A stretch of DNA of 64,000 bases from an uncultured Bacteriovoracaceae bacterium (GTDB lineage Bacteria > Bdellovibrionota > Bacteriovoracia > Bacteriovoracales > Bacteriovoracaceae). Below are positions 41,952-50,302 of the stretch, piece after piece. How positions within the stretch are numbered: the first letter of the stretch is position 1; each line of letters starts with the position of its first letter. The stretch spans positions 1-64,000 of the forward strand of contig CALHBF010000018.1 of NCBI GenBank assembly GCA_937931205.1, given 5' to 3'. The translations under genes and the position numbers were made by a program. Under the pieces are notes generated by a model, which saw only the letters and a list, made by a program, of their open reading frames with translations, was not told the origin of the DNA and searched no databases.

Positions 41952-43376
41952 TTACTTTGGTTTTTTGCGTTCCATTGATGATTCGATGATCGGCTTCATA
42001 CGTTTAAGAATAACATTCGTATCATGATCTCTGAGTGTTTGAACAAATGACTGAGCAATCATCATGGATTGATTCTTATTTGAGCGAGGCAAATACCTTA
42101 AATCATCCAGTGCAAGCTGAAAGTCTCTTGTCTGCATCACATAATCTGAACGAATAGGATAGAGCAGAGAAGATTGAATATGATTGAGAGCAATCCTTGT
42201 ATCATGTTCCGGATGAGTCGAGAGAATTGATTCTAAGAAATTTCCCCCGCGTCCAGTTTCGGCCTTGAATACTTCAAAAATATCGCCAATACCTCTAGGA
42301 TGAAATCCCGCTCTAAGAGCATATTGAGAGCCCAGTCTGTCTGCCTCAAGTTCCTGCTCTCTGCCTCTGTGAAGGACATAAAGTTGAGCCCCTGCAAGTG
42401 CGCCATATCCAATAAGAGGAAGAATCATTTTTTTGACTGAATCATCAGTGACTTCAGACCACACTTGCAAAGCAATCATTGTTGCAACAGCAGCAGTGAT
42501 GGTGGTGATAGAACGAGACATTCCACGTGTTCCATGACGAGCAGTTACGTGTGCCCATTCATGCCCAAGGATACCCATAAGTGCTGCTTCATTGGGAGAC
42601 TTCTCCAAAAGACCGCGGAAAACAAAAATGAATCCACCTGGCAAGGCGAAGGCATTAAGTACATCCGCATTGATCACCCATACTTTGGGTTTAAGAAAAG
42701 GCATATCGGAATCTTCTGCAATTCTCTGCATCTGCTCCTGGAGGTAAACTGTCATAGGGTGATGTTCAGGAAGTATCTGGCTTCTATTATCACGAATAAA
42801 CTGCATAGCAGCTTCGCGGCCCATTTCAACATCATCGTTAAGACTAAAATAATTGATTCCTCCACTGCTCACATTTCGTGGAGAAGTAAAACTTGCTAAG
42901 TGAATTTCAAGATCCTTACCAACGCACGAACTCAAATTAGTGAAATTTGAAAAATCAAGAGTAAGGGTTGTGCCATTTAGTTGGTGAGATAAAAGATTTG
43001 GACAGTGAGCTTTTACGGTAAGGTCATTATGGATCTTAATTTTATCAAGTTTAAGTTGATTTTCCTTAAAGTTGAACTCACCTTTAAGACGAACGGTATG
43101 ACTGCTTTTGTCTTTAAGGTTAGCAGCACTAGTTAATGCTAAGTCAAAGTCGATTTTGCTCAGATCAACTGATTTAAAAGAAAGTGATTGGTTTCTTTGG
43201 TCGCTGGAGATAAGAGCGGAAGCTACTTTAGCACCAAAAAGACCTGCCTTTTTAATCTCAAGGCTACCTTGTAAAAGCATTTGGGGATAAGAATTCATCT
43301 TAATATGAACTTGATCTACTTTAGCTGCAAAGACTTGACTGCTAAGAAGAAAGACTAAAATGAAAAGCTTGTTCAT
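41952..43376 (-). CDS. Exported M48-family metalloprotease
   Basis: This 474-residue protein has a signal peptide (MNKLFILVFLLSSQVFAA), an N-terminal beta-rich region of about 140 residues that looks like a lipid- or ligand-binding domain, then an M48 peptidase domain. HEWAH (in GILGHEWAHVTARHG) is the HExxH zinc motif and the third ligand Glu is in ELEADRLG. BepA/LoiP-like M48 enzymes work on outer-membrane protein quality control. The start at 43376 gives the signal peptide directly; an in-frame codon at 43406 is unlikely. Confidence 0.85.
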   Translation of the reverse strand: MNKLFILVFLLSSQVFAAKVDQVHIKMNSYPQMLLQGSLEIKKAGLFGAKVASALISSDQRNQSLSFKSVDLSKIDFDLALTSAANLKDKSSHTVRLKGEFNFKENQLKLDKIKIHNDLTVKAHCPNLLSHQLNGTTLTLDFSNFTNLSSCVGKDLEIHLASFTSPRNVSSGGINYFSLNDDVEMGREAAMQFIRDNRSQILPEHHPMTVYLQEQMQRIAEDSDMPFLKPKVWVINADVLNAFALPGGFIFVFRGLLEKSPNEAALMGILGHEWAHVTARHGTRGMSRSITTITAAVATMIALQVWSEVTDDSVKKMILPLIGYGALAGAQLYVLHRGREQELEADRLGSQYALRAGFHPRGIGDIFEVFKAETGRGGNFLESILSTHPEHDTRIALNHIQSSLLYPIRSDYVMQTRDFQLALDDLRYLPRSNKNQSMMIAQSFVQTLRDHDTNVILKRMKPIIESSMERKKPK

Positions 43377-43397
43377 ACAATTCTCACCTGTCAAAAG

Positions 43398-43421
43398 ACT
43401 AGACACTTTCAGGTGTCTAGT
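43398..43421. promoter_or_regulatory. 9-bp palindrome in the M48-ldhA divergent region
   Basis: ACTAGACAC-TTTCAG-GTGTCTAGT is a perfect inverted repeat 22 bases upstream of the M48 start. It is possibly an operator. Confidence 0.4.
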
Positions 43422-43468
43422 TTGGGTATTTTAAGGCCTATAGGGAGTTATTGAGCAAAAGGGATGCC

Positions 43469-43488
43469 AATATGACGTAGGTCATATT
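43469..43488. promoter_or_regulatory. FNR-like dyad upstream of ldhA
   Basis: AATATGAC-GTAG-GTCATATT is a perfect 8-bp inverted repeat with the TGAN-N4-NTCA core of CRP/FNR-family sites. Its centre (43478.5) is about 41 bases before a plausible start near 43520, given TATTTT at 43510-43515, matching class II activator geometry. Confidence 0.6.
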
Positions 43489-43548
43489 CACAAAGATGTT
43501 TTTTTGCTTTATTTTGAGAATGATCAACATTTTAAATGGGGTATGGGC

Positions 43549-44547
43549 ATGAAGGTTTTAGTTTACGATTCTCATCACTACGAAAAGGACAATTTCCTTG
43601 CGTCCAATGCTAACTTTAATCATGAGCTATCTTTTTATGAAGGTAAGTTGAATGTTAGTTCGGCATCAATGGCAAAAGGCCATGAATGCATCTGTGCTTT
43701 TGTTAATGATAATCTCAAAGCGGATGTTCTTAAAGTGTTGTCTGAAATGGGAGTCAAACTAATTGCTTTACGATCGGCCGGGTTTAATCATGTCGATCTT
43801 GAAATGGCCAAAGAACTTAATCTCAAAGTAGTGCGAGTTCCTGAATATTCTCCGTACTCAGTGGCCGAGCATGCTTTTGCTCTTATTCTAACTTTAAATA
43901 GAAAGATTCATCGTGCCTATAATCGCGTCCGTGAAGGGAACTTCTCTTTAGATGGATTGGTTGGTTTTGATCTTCATGGAAAGACTATCGGTGTTCTTGG
44001 TACGGGAAAAATTGGCCGTGTATTTATTCAAATCGCAAAAGGATTTGGCTGCGAGGTTTTGGCCTTTGATGCAAATCCAGTGGCCGATTATGCAGTAAAA
44101 CTAGGCTTCAAATACGTAGAGCTTGATGAAGTTTTAACCAAGTCTGATGTGATTAGTCTGCACATTCCGCTGAATACTCAAACTCATCATCTCATTAACA
44201 AAGCTGCCATTGATAAAATGAAAGATGGCGTAATGTTAATTAACACTGGTCGAGGTGGCCTGGTTGATACGAAGGCCCTCATCGATGCCCTCAAAACAGG
44301 ACATATAGGGGCAGCGGGACTTGATGTTTATGAAGAGGAAGAAAAATACTTTTTTCAGGATCACTCAGGATCTGCTTTAAGTGATGATGTGCTTGCGCGC
44401 CTTATGACTTTTTCTAATGTGCTACTCACCGGCCATCAGGGCTTTCTTACAAAAGAAGCTTTAGGGAATATTGCCTGCACCACTCTGGAGAATATATCTG
44501 CTTTTGAAAAGGGGCGGAAACTTGTGAATGAAGTCACTATCAACTAA
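43549..44547 (+). CDS. ldhA: Fermentative D-lactate dehydrogenase
   Basis: This 332-residue NAD-dependent 2-hydroxyacid dehydrogenase closely follows E. coli LdhA. It has RSAGFNHVDL, the YSPYSVAEHAFALILTLNR region, RVREGNFSLDGL, the nucleotide loop GTGKIGRVF, the Arg in NTGRGGLVDT, the Glu in LDVYEEE and the catalytic His in TGHQGFLT. It reduces pyruvate to D-lactate, regenerating NAD+. The ATG at 43549 follows GGGGTATGGG; an in-frame upstream start at 43504 is unlikely. An FNR-like site upstream suggests induction at low oxygen. It ends at a shared terminator. Confidence 0.9.
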   Translation: MKVLVYDSHHYEKDNFLASNANFNHELSFYEGKLNVSSASMAKGHECICAFVNDNLKADVLKVLSEMGVKLIALRSAGFNHVDLEMAKELNLKVVRVPEYSPYSVAEHAFALILTLNRKIHRAYNRVREGNFSLDGLVGFDLHGKTIGVLGTGKIGRVFIQIAKGFGCEVLAFDANPVADYAVKLGFKYVELDEVLTKSDVISLHIPLNTQTHHLINKAAIDKMKDGVMLINTGRGGLVDTKALIDALKTGHIGAAGLDVYEEEEKYFFQDHSGSALSDDVLARLMTFSNVLLTGHQGFLTKEALGNIACTTLENISAFEKGRKLVNEVTIN

Positions 44548-44550
44548 GAA

Positions 44551-44575
44551 AAACGGGCCTTAATTAGGCCCGTTT
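44551..44575. terminator. Bidirectional terminator overlapping a stop codon
   Basis: AAACGGGCCT-TAATT-AGGCCCGTTT is a perfect 10-bp stem with A and T runs on both sides. The minus-strand AI-2E gene ends inside it (stop at 44560). Confidence 0.88.
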
Positions 44576-45621
44576 TCTTTCTTTAAATATTCATCAAACA
44601 TAATGGGAACAAGTCCAAAACTTACTGAAGCTACCAAGGGAGCTAAGAATAGTCCTGGAAGTCCAAAAATAATAACCCCACCGATAACTGTAATAAAGCC
44701 GATAAAGGGAGGAACTTCGACCTCTCCCAAAGAAGCAAGGAATGGACGGATAATGTTATCCGATACTCCTGCCACAGCGGCAACGACAAACATGACAATG
44801 GCCGCGTAGATGTTATTGATAGCTAATGAATAAACCGCTATCACAATGGCCACTGGCCCTGCTCCGATGATCGGAACAAATGAGAAGATGAACGTTGTAC
44901 AAAAAACGAGAAAGAAATCACCGACTCCAGCAATTAAACTACCGAAAGAGACAACGATCGATTGAATAGTCCCTGTCAGGATGTTGGAGAAGAAAACTTC
45001 TCTACATGATGATTTAAGAAGCTTAATGAAACGATTGCCGTTTTCCTCTTGGAAGAAAAAGTATTCATCAAACAGTTTTCTAATTCTTTCTTCATTACTG
45101 ATAAAAAAATAAAAAGAAAGCAGAGTGATAATACTAATAAGAATCAGATCAGGGATCTGGCTCAAAATGTCTCCGAAAGTAGACATGATGAAACTGGATA
45201 CTTTGCTGATAAGTTTATCGATTTGATTATGAAGCTTACTTTCTGGAATCCCATAAATTTTAGAAAACTTATCAATGAGTCCATCCAGCTTATGATTAAT
45301 GGCCTGAGCACTAAAGGGAGAGTTAACCATTGATGCCATTTCACTGATTACGCGTGCACCTCTAAAGAAAAAAGCTCCCGTCGGAATGATGCCAATAAAG
45401 AACATCAATAAACTGAGAATTCTTAAACTCGCAACTCTGGTAAATCCTCGTGCCATAATGATTTTTACAAATGGACTAAAGGCCATAGCAAGAATTCCAC
45501 CAAAAAGGATAGGAATACAAAAAGGCGTCAGAATATAAACAAACGAAATAAAGGCGGTTACTGCAAAGGAAACTTTTAAAAAGTTTTGCAGAAAGATTTG
45601 CTGAAGATTATAGCTTTTCAC
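44560..45621 (-). CDS. AI-2E family transporter (PerM-like)
   Basis: This 353-residue membrane protein has about eight hydrophobic segments with a helical cytoplasmic or periplasmic region in the middle (residues 100-150) and the family block SFVPIIGAGPVAIVIAVYSL. Family members are variously annotated as autoinducer-2 exporters or Na+/H+ antiporters. I chose the GTG at 45621, which has GAGGAAG 4 bases upstream and overlaps the previous gene by 14 bases; an ATG at 45666 lies deeper in that gene. It is last of a three-gene operon. Confidence 0.85.
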   Translation of the reverse strand: MKSYNLQQIFLQNFLKVSFAVTAFISFVYILTPFCIPILFGGILAMAFSPFVKIIMARGFTRVASLRILSLLMFFIGIIPTGAFFFRGARVISEMASMVNSPFSAQAINHKLDGLIDKFSKIYGIPESKLHNQIDKLISKVSSFIMSTFGDILSQIPDLILISIITLLSFYFFISNEERIRKLFDEYFFFQEENGNRFIKLLKSSCREVFFSNILTGTIQSIVVSFGSLIAGVGDFFLVFCTTFIFSFVPIIGAGPVAIVIAVYSLAINNIYAAIVMFVVAAVAGVSDNIIRPFLASLGEVEVPPFIGFITVIGGVIIFGLPGLFLAPLVASVSFGLVPIMFDEYLKKENGPN

Positions 45622-46042
45622 GCACTTCCTCGACTCGTTTTGATTCTCTTTCTTTAACAAAATCAAAAATAAGAGCAGCTACCGCTGACTCAATTGGAGA
45701 ACCAGAAGTTTTTACGCGTGTTTCTTCTTTCTGGTGAGTCTGGGGCTTCTCATTGATCTTTTGTAACGACCAAAAAATGAGGGCCAGATCAACAACAATC
45801 AGAACAATTAGAAGAATGATTGAATTTGAAAGGTGAAGATTTTGGTTATCAAGAAGATTTAGAGTTCTATCGATGAGATATCCTAAGAGAATGCATAATA
45901 GAACCGAGCAAATAAGAAGAATAATAAGAGATTGCAGAATCTTTTTTAATCCAATGAATAACTGATCCACAATGGCCTCAGGGGAAAAAGTAGATTTCTT
46001 TTTACCCATGAGAAGGCCTAAAACAACATCTAACAGAAACAT
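45608..46042 (-). CDS. Small two-helix membrane protein (holin-like)
   Basis: This 144-residue protein has two strong hydrophobic segments (about 35-60 and 72-92) and a charged C-terminal tail (KERESKRVEEVREKL). The topology resembles the phage_holin_3_6/YqjE-type proteins that often sit with ElaB/YqjD-like genes. It starts 3 bases after the 55-residue gene upstream and overlaps the AI-2E gene downstream. Confidence 0.65.
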   Translation of the reverse strand: MFLLDVVLGLLMGKKKSTFSPEAIVDQLFIGLKKILQSLIILLICSVLLCILLGYLIDRTLNLLDNQNLHLSNSIILLIVLIVVDLALIFWSLQKINEKPQTHQKEETRVKTSGSPIESAVAALIFDFVKERESKRVEEVREKL

Positions 46043-46045
46043 GAA

Positions 46046-46213
46046 TTAGTCCTTTGAGTTGAAAACTTTTGAAATAAGATAACCTAGAAAAAATGCCACC
46101 ACGACACTAGTGGTAGGATGTTCTGTGACCAGTTTCTCTAACTTCGTTTTACCTTCTTTAAGGCGTGCTTCGATATCTTTGAGATCTTTTTCGCTTAATT
46201 CGAACTTTTCCAT
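46046..46213 (-). CDS. ElaB/YqjD-like (DUF883-type) 55-residue membrane protein
   Basis: The ATG at 46213 is preceded by TAGGAG, and a TAA ends at 46046. The protein begins MEKFELSEKDLKDIEARL, continues with a charged amphipathic helix, then HPTTSVVVAFFLGYLISKVF, a single C-terminal membrane segment. This is the shape of ElaB/YqjD proteins, which are tail-anchored and in E. coli bind ribosomes in stationary phase. It is shorter than those (about 100 residues). It heads the operon with the holin-like and AI-2E genes. Confidence 0.75.
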   Translation of the reverse strand: MEKFELSEKDLKDIEARLKEGKTKLEKLVTEHPTTSVVVAFFLGYLISKVFNSKD

Positions 46214-46384
46214 AGATACTCCTAATAGTTGATCGGTTTATTGTAGAATTGGAGTGTTGATTCTGGATAGCAGGGAGTTAAAAAATAATTATTTACTGCG
46301 ACGAGTCTTTTACCCCAATTTCCGATAAAATTTGGGCATTATTTTCCATCATCTCGAAAGTTTGGCCTATTGCTATCATAAGAT

Positions 46385-46897
46385 ATGAGTTTTCTTTTCC
46401 ATAAAATCATTTTTCTTATTCTTATTACCCTGAACATCTCAAGTGCTGTTGCCCAAGATTGGCCAAAACAATTGGGAGAAGGCTGGATTAAAGGTGATGA
46501 GAGTAATGTGAGTGATCATTCCCTTTTTAATCATCAGAAGAATCAGTCTATCGTACTTAAAACTTCAAAAATACCGATGGGTGGAATTGTTTTAGCAGAC
46601 ATGGCAGATGAGTTGTTGCTTGAGCAGGCATTTAGAGGCAAAGAGTTTTCGGACAAGGTTTATGGGCATCATCAGATAGAGAAAGTTTCTGAACTCATCG
46701 AGCGCAGTTCTGGGGCGATTTATCTCAAGAGAAAAGAAAGTTTTAAAAATGACAAGAATATAGAATTTTTTCGAATCAACCGAGTCATTATTCAAAACGA
46801 TAATTATTATAATGTAGAGCTTATCTGGCCGAAAGATCAGAATGAGTTAGTTGAGAAATCTGCGATTGAGCAGTTTGAGAAACTAAATGTCTTATAA
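46385..46897 (+). CDS. Exported protein of unknown function
   Basis: This 170-residue protein has a signal peptide (MSFLFHKIIFLILITLNISSAVA). The mature part is alpha/beta with QLGEGWIKGDESNVSD at the start and VELIWPKDQNELVEKSAIEQFEKL at the end. No Cys and no known family. TGC-TATCAT lies 5 bases before the ATG without a Shine-Dalgarno. It overlaps the next exported gene by 11 bases, so the two are coupled and probably work together. Confidence 0.6.
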   Translation: MSFLFHKIIFLILITLNISSAVAQDWPKQLGEGWIKGDESNVSDHSLFNHQKNQSIVLKTSKIPMGGIVLADMADELLLEQAFRGKEFSDKVYGHHQIEKVSELIERSSGAIYLKRKESFKNDKNIEFFRINRVIIQNDNYYNVELIWPKDQNELVEKSAIEQFEKLNVL

Positions 46898-48500
46898 AGG
46901 ACTGGCCTTAGCTTTTTTTCTTTTCTTCCTGCAACTAACAGCAGTTTTTGGGAAGGAAGAGCAATGTAGTCCATATGATCTTCCTTATCAGTCATTTGCC
47001 CTTCCTTTAAAAAATGCTTCATTGTCTCTTGCTTGTTGTGGGAAAAGCAAAAATGAGCCAGGCTTTTATCTCAGTTCCCAAGACAAAAAATATTCATATG
47101 AATCATGCTTGGCCCGTTATAAAAATGGAATGCCTGCTTCGTCGAGTTCAAATAAATTCGGCTTCCTTGAATGTATAGGTGCTGGAATGACTCAAGCGTA
47201 TGAGTCTATTAAAGATAATATTACCAGCATTTGGGGAATGGTCACAGAACCGCTCGCTTTTTTATCTGACCTCTCTGAATTAGGGAAAATGCTCATTGAT
47301 AAAGAAGGTCGAACTAAGCTTTATCAATTCATAAAGAAGAGTGTTCAAGACAAAATGGGCAATGTTAAGCAATGTCTTAACAAGAGCGAGATTGAAGAAG
47401 AAAGCTGTAAAATCGCTGGTCAATTTATCGCTAATTTCGTTCCTCCTGTCATCATGGTTAAGGCCATCGTTAAGTCGGTTAAGTTAGGAAAAGCGACTAA
47501 AGAACTCTCTGCTGCTATTGATAACACCATAAAGAAGAAAAAAACGACTGTTGTTGTTCCCAAAAATACGGGGATTAGAGTTTTCAGTCAGGCCGAGATC
47601 AAAAAGAATGCACTTCTTGCTCCACGTGATCGGGTAAGCGCTTTTGAAAAATTGGCAGGAGTTAAGGCCGGCGCTTTTAGTGGAAATCGCGCAAAGTTTG
47701 ATGCCATCATTGCTGCTCATAATCTCGGTGGTACTGTAGGTAAGCTAACCTTCGGGCAAATTCGTGATCGCGTAAGGCTACTTCGCTCAAAAGGTTTTAC
47801 AGATAAAGAAATCAGACTTGGCCTTGATGCAGGAATATTTGGACATTTGGATGCCAATCCAATGGATAAGGGAATCGTCTTAGCAGCTCTACCCAAGCCA
47901 GATACAGCATTGCAGTCAGCGAAGGTCGTATCACGCATTCCAGATACTAAATATGGGTCTGGGCAGTCATTGTTTAAGGGTGACAATAATGACGGGATTG
48001 ATATCCTTTCAATTGGCAATCAAAAAGTTTTCTCTAAAACAAAATATGACCCAGCTGTGAGAAGGTTTTCTTCACAGCAAGTACGTATGGTGCAAGATAG
48101 TTTTGTTAATGAAAGTAAATTTGCCAAGAAGTTGAGTGATTTGGGTCTTGGGCCTAAATACTATGGTTCAAAAATTTCTTCTGATGGAAAATACTCTATC
48201 GCGACCGAATTTGTTGACGGGTTTGAAGTTCACTTAGGAGACACTGTTTCCAATATTAAGGAACTCAAACTTGGGACAATTCATGAAATGAAGCAGAAGG
48301 CCCTGAAGGCCGTTGAGCACGGAATTGATCCGTTTGATCTGCAGTTCAGAGTCGATAAAAACGGAACTCCTTTTATTGTGGACCCTGAGCACTTTTCAGT
48401 TCTTGATCCTAAAAGAAAAGGTGAAGTTCTTAAAGAGATTGAAAGTGATTTTGCTGATCTTCTCAATCAGAAGCGTTTGCAGAATGTTCCCAAACGCTAA
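46887..48500 (+). CDS. Exported protein with kinase-fold-like C-terminal domain
   Basis: This 537-residue protein has a signal peptide (to about VFG-K), Cys-containing N-terminal segments, a helical middle (about 100-230) and a region rich in Gly and basic residues (230-330). The last 160 residues resemble a protein-kinase or APH-like fold: Lys384 in VFSKTKY, Glu409 in VNESKFAKKLSDLGLGPKYYG, a hinge-like YSIATEFVDG, a catalytic-loop-like HGIDPFDLQF (His478, Asp481) and VDPEH (Asp499) where DFG would be. This is pattern recognition, not a firm assignment. An exported kinase-like protein in a presumed predator suggests an effector. It overlaps the LysR gene by 4 bases tail to tail. Confidence 0.6.
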   Translation: MSYKGLALAFFLFFLQLTAVFGKEEQCSPYDLPYQSFALPLKNASLSLACCGKSKNEPGFYLSSQDKKYSYESCLARYKNGMPASSSSNKFGFLECIGAGMTQAYESIKDNITSIWGMVTEPLAFLSDLSELGKMLIDKEGRTKLYQFIKKSVQDKMGNVKQCLNKSEIEEESCKIAGQFIANFVPPVIMVKAIVKSVKLGKATKELSAAIDNTIKKKKTTVVVPKNTGIRVFSQAEIKKNALLAPRDRVSAFEKLAGVKAGAFSGNRAKFDAIIAAHNLGGTVGKLTFGQIRDRVRLLRSKGFTDKEIRLGLDAGIFGHLDANPMDKGIVLAALPKPDTALQSAKVVSRIPDTKYGSGQSLFKGDNNDGIDILSIGNQKVFSKTKYDPAVRRFSSQQVRMVQDSFVNESKFAKKLSDLGLGPKYYGSKISSDGKYSIATEFVDGFEVHLGDTVSNIKELKLGTIHEMKQKALKAVEHGIDPFDLQFRVDKNGTPFIVDPEHFSVLDPKRKGEVLKEIESDFADLLNQKRLQNVPKR

Positions 48501-49312
48501 CTGATGAATGATTTTTTTAAGCATTCAAAGATAAGTTTGCCTTCCTTGGTTTTAATCATTTCCGGATAACACACTAGCGATAGATGGTCTTTAAAAGTTG
48601 GTGTGTTGCTGATCAGTTTTAGATCTAAGTTCTGTGCCTTTACGACCTGTGCCGGCAAAATACCAATCCCTGCACCGGAATCAGTAAGGTGAGCAATCAA
48701 TTCTAAATTAGGCACTTCAATGGTTTCTTTTGGGGCCAGTTTCCAGCGAGAAAGTATCGAGTGGGCCTGAAGCATCTGCGGATTAAAAATCAGTTTATCC
48801 TGATACCTTTTTTTCGATTCCCAAGCATGAACTGTATCTGTTCCAATTGTTTTGATAATGAGTCCTTGTAGTGAGAGCGGATTCATCACAATACCGAAGT
48901 CAATTTCACCACTGGCGACCATTTTGTTGATTTGTGCAGAAGTATTAGTCACTACTTCAAAATCGATCTTACTGTTTTCTTCAAACATTAATTTCAGAAA
49001 ACGTCCCAATACAAACATCCCAACTGAGGGATGGCAGCCAATTTTAAACTTCAGATTACTTCGGTGTCCCTTAATATACTCTAGCCTTTTAAGAGCTTCC
49101 TGAGCTTCTGGTAATAGGTCTTTACCTTGAGGTGTAAGTTTTATCCCTTCACGACTTCTTATAAACAGAGGGTATCCCAATTCTGTTTCTAATTTCTTTA
49201 TGCCTAAAGAAAGAGAAGGCTGGGCCATTCCTAATTTTTCAGATGCTTCAGAGAGAGTAAGGGATTCTGCCGTAACTAGAAAGTTTTCAAGATCTTTGAA
49301 GGTGATGCTCAT
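48497..49312 (-). CDS. LysR-type regulator of the isonitrile cluster
   Basis: This 271-residue protein has an N-terminal winged helix (LENFLVTAESLTLSEASEKLGMAQPSLSLGIKKLE) and a two-lobed effector domain (KIGCHPSVGMFVLGRFL, then LIAHLTDSGAGIGILPAQVV). It is slightly shorter than typical LysR proteins (about 300). It is divergent from the isonitrile synthase gene with a 90-bp gap that holds a T-N11-A LysR box, so it most likely controls that operon, as PvcR does in Pseudomonas. Confidence 0.88.
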   Translation of the reverse strand: MSITFKDLENFLVTAESLTLSEASEKLGMAQPSLSLGIKKLETELGYPLFIRSREGIKLTPQGKDLLPEAQEALKRLEYIKGHRSNLKFKIGCHPSVGMFVLGRFLKLMFEENSKIDFEVVTNTSAQINKMVASGEIDFGIVMNPLSLQGLIIKTIGTDTVHAWESKKRYQDKLIFNPQMLQAHSILSRWKLAPKETIEVPNLELIAHLTDSGAGIGILPAQVVKAQNLDLKLISNTPTFKDHLSLVCYPEMIKTKEGKLIFECLKKSFIS

Positions 49313-49344
49313 ATTGGTAATTACCTATGATTAGTATTGATACC

Positions 49345-49388
49345 ATTGTATTTCACAATAGATTTCTTTTGTCTATAACTTGATAGAC
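49345..49388. promoter_or_regulatory. LysR box and promoter of the isonitrile operon
   Basis: ATTGT-ATTTC-ACAAT (49345-49359) contains TTGT-N5-ACAA, a T-N11-A LysR motif. It overlaps a good promoter: TTCACA (49352-49357), 16 bases, TATAAC (49374-49379). GTCTAT-AACTTG-ATAGAC (49371-49388), a second perfect dyad, covers the -10 and start region. Confidence 0.6.
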
Positions 49389-49402
49389 CAAAGGGGCAAG
49401 AT

Positions 49403-50302
49403 ATGAACATTCAAGAGGTTACTAAGATACTTTCTCAAAGAGCGATCGAAAAAGATTTCACAGGATTTGATTCTTCGCCAGTTTTTAATGCTATTGCTAA
49501 GACAATGCTTGAGGGCGGCCCGCTTGTTTTTCTTCTTCCGGCCTTCCCTGCTAAAAGTCCGAGCCAGAAAAAGGCCTTTGGGAAAAATCCCGATTTGGGT
49601 GAAGTCCTGGCACTGCAGAATCTTCAAAAAATGTGTCAGGAGATTTCAGAAATCTATCCCGCGGGGGCTCAGGTCATGATTTGCTCGGATGGTAGAGTTT
49701 TTAGTGATGTGGTGGGTGTGAGTGATGAAGACATTGATCTTTACCAGAAGGGTGTTCATGCCATTATTCAAGATTATGAGCTGGACCATCTTAAACTCCT
49801 TTCTATGGACGATCTTTTCCCTGGAAATAATCCTGAAGAGCTGAGAAGTCTTTTGGAAGAAATCTATTGCGAGGATCTGGGAGTGATCAGACATAACGTC
49901 ATTAATGATGAAAAAACCAGTAACCTTTTTAATGGCCTTCATCGTTTTCTTAAAGAAGACCAGCGAGAGCTTTTTCATGATATGGGGCAAAATGCTTTCA
50001 ATCGTCTGATGAAAGAGCGCGCTTTCGAGCTTCTACGTCGCTCGGATGGTTGGTCAAAGCTTATTGAAGAGCATTTTAGAGATGGTATCAGGTTATCTAT
50101 TCATCCTCATCCGATTACCCATTCAAAACTTGGTATCCGCTTAGTGAATGCTAATTCGAAATGGGCAACTCCTTGGCATAACGTATTAGTGAAATTTCCT
50201 GACCGCATGGAGTTGATGCCCCATAAAGAGGCCCTTGATTTAGGAGCACAGATTAATTTTGAGCGAGGTCGTTATGCTTTTTTTGAAGCACCAAAATCTT
50301 AG
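49403..50302 (+). CDS. Isonitrile (isocyanide) synthase, PvcA/IsnA/Dit1 family
   Basis: This 299-residue enzyme matches the PvcA/DIT1 family: GGPLVFLLPAFPAKSPSQKKAFG, PDLGEVLALQNLQKMC, YPAGAQVMICSDGRVFSDVVG, RLSIHPHP and KLGIRLV...TPWHNVLVKF. Known members turn the amino group of tyrosine or tryptophan into an isonitrile using ribulose-5-phosphate as carbon donor. AGGGGCAAG precedes the ATG. It is the first gene of an operon with a TauD-type oxygenase (29-base overlap), a P450 and an MFS exporter. Whether the substrate is Tyr or Trp cannot be decided here. Confidence 0.9.
   Translation: MNIQEVTKILSQRAIEKDFTGFDSSPVFNAIAKTMLEGGPLVFLLPAFPAKSPSQKKAFGKNPDLGEVLALQNLQKMCQEISEIYPAGAQVMICSDGRVFSDVVGVSDEDIDLYQKGVHAIIQDYELDHLKLLSMDDLFPGNNPEELRSLLEEIYCEDLGVIRHNVINDEKTSNLFNGLHRFLKEDQRELFHDMGQNAFNRLMKERAFELLRRSDGWSKLIEEHFRDGIRLSIHPHPITHSKLGIRLVNANSKWATPWHNVLVKFPDRMELMPHKEALDLGAQINFERGRYAFFEAPKS

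Noticed and set aside
42465-42899. 144-codon plus-strand open frame inside the M48 protease gene
   Set aside because: Antisense to a clear protease domain; Cys/His-rich nonsense-like composition.
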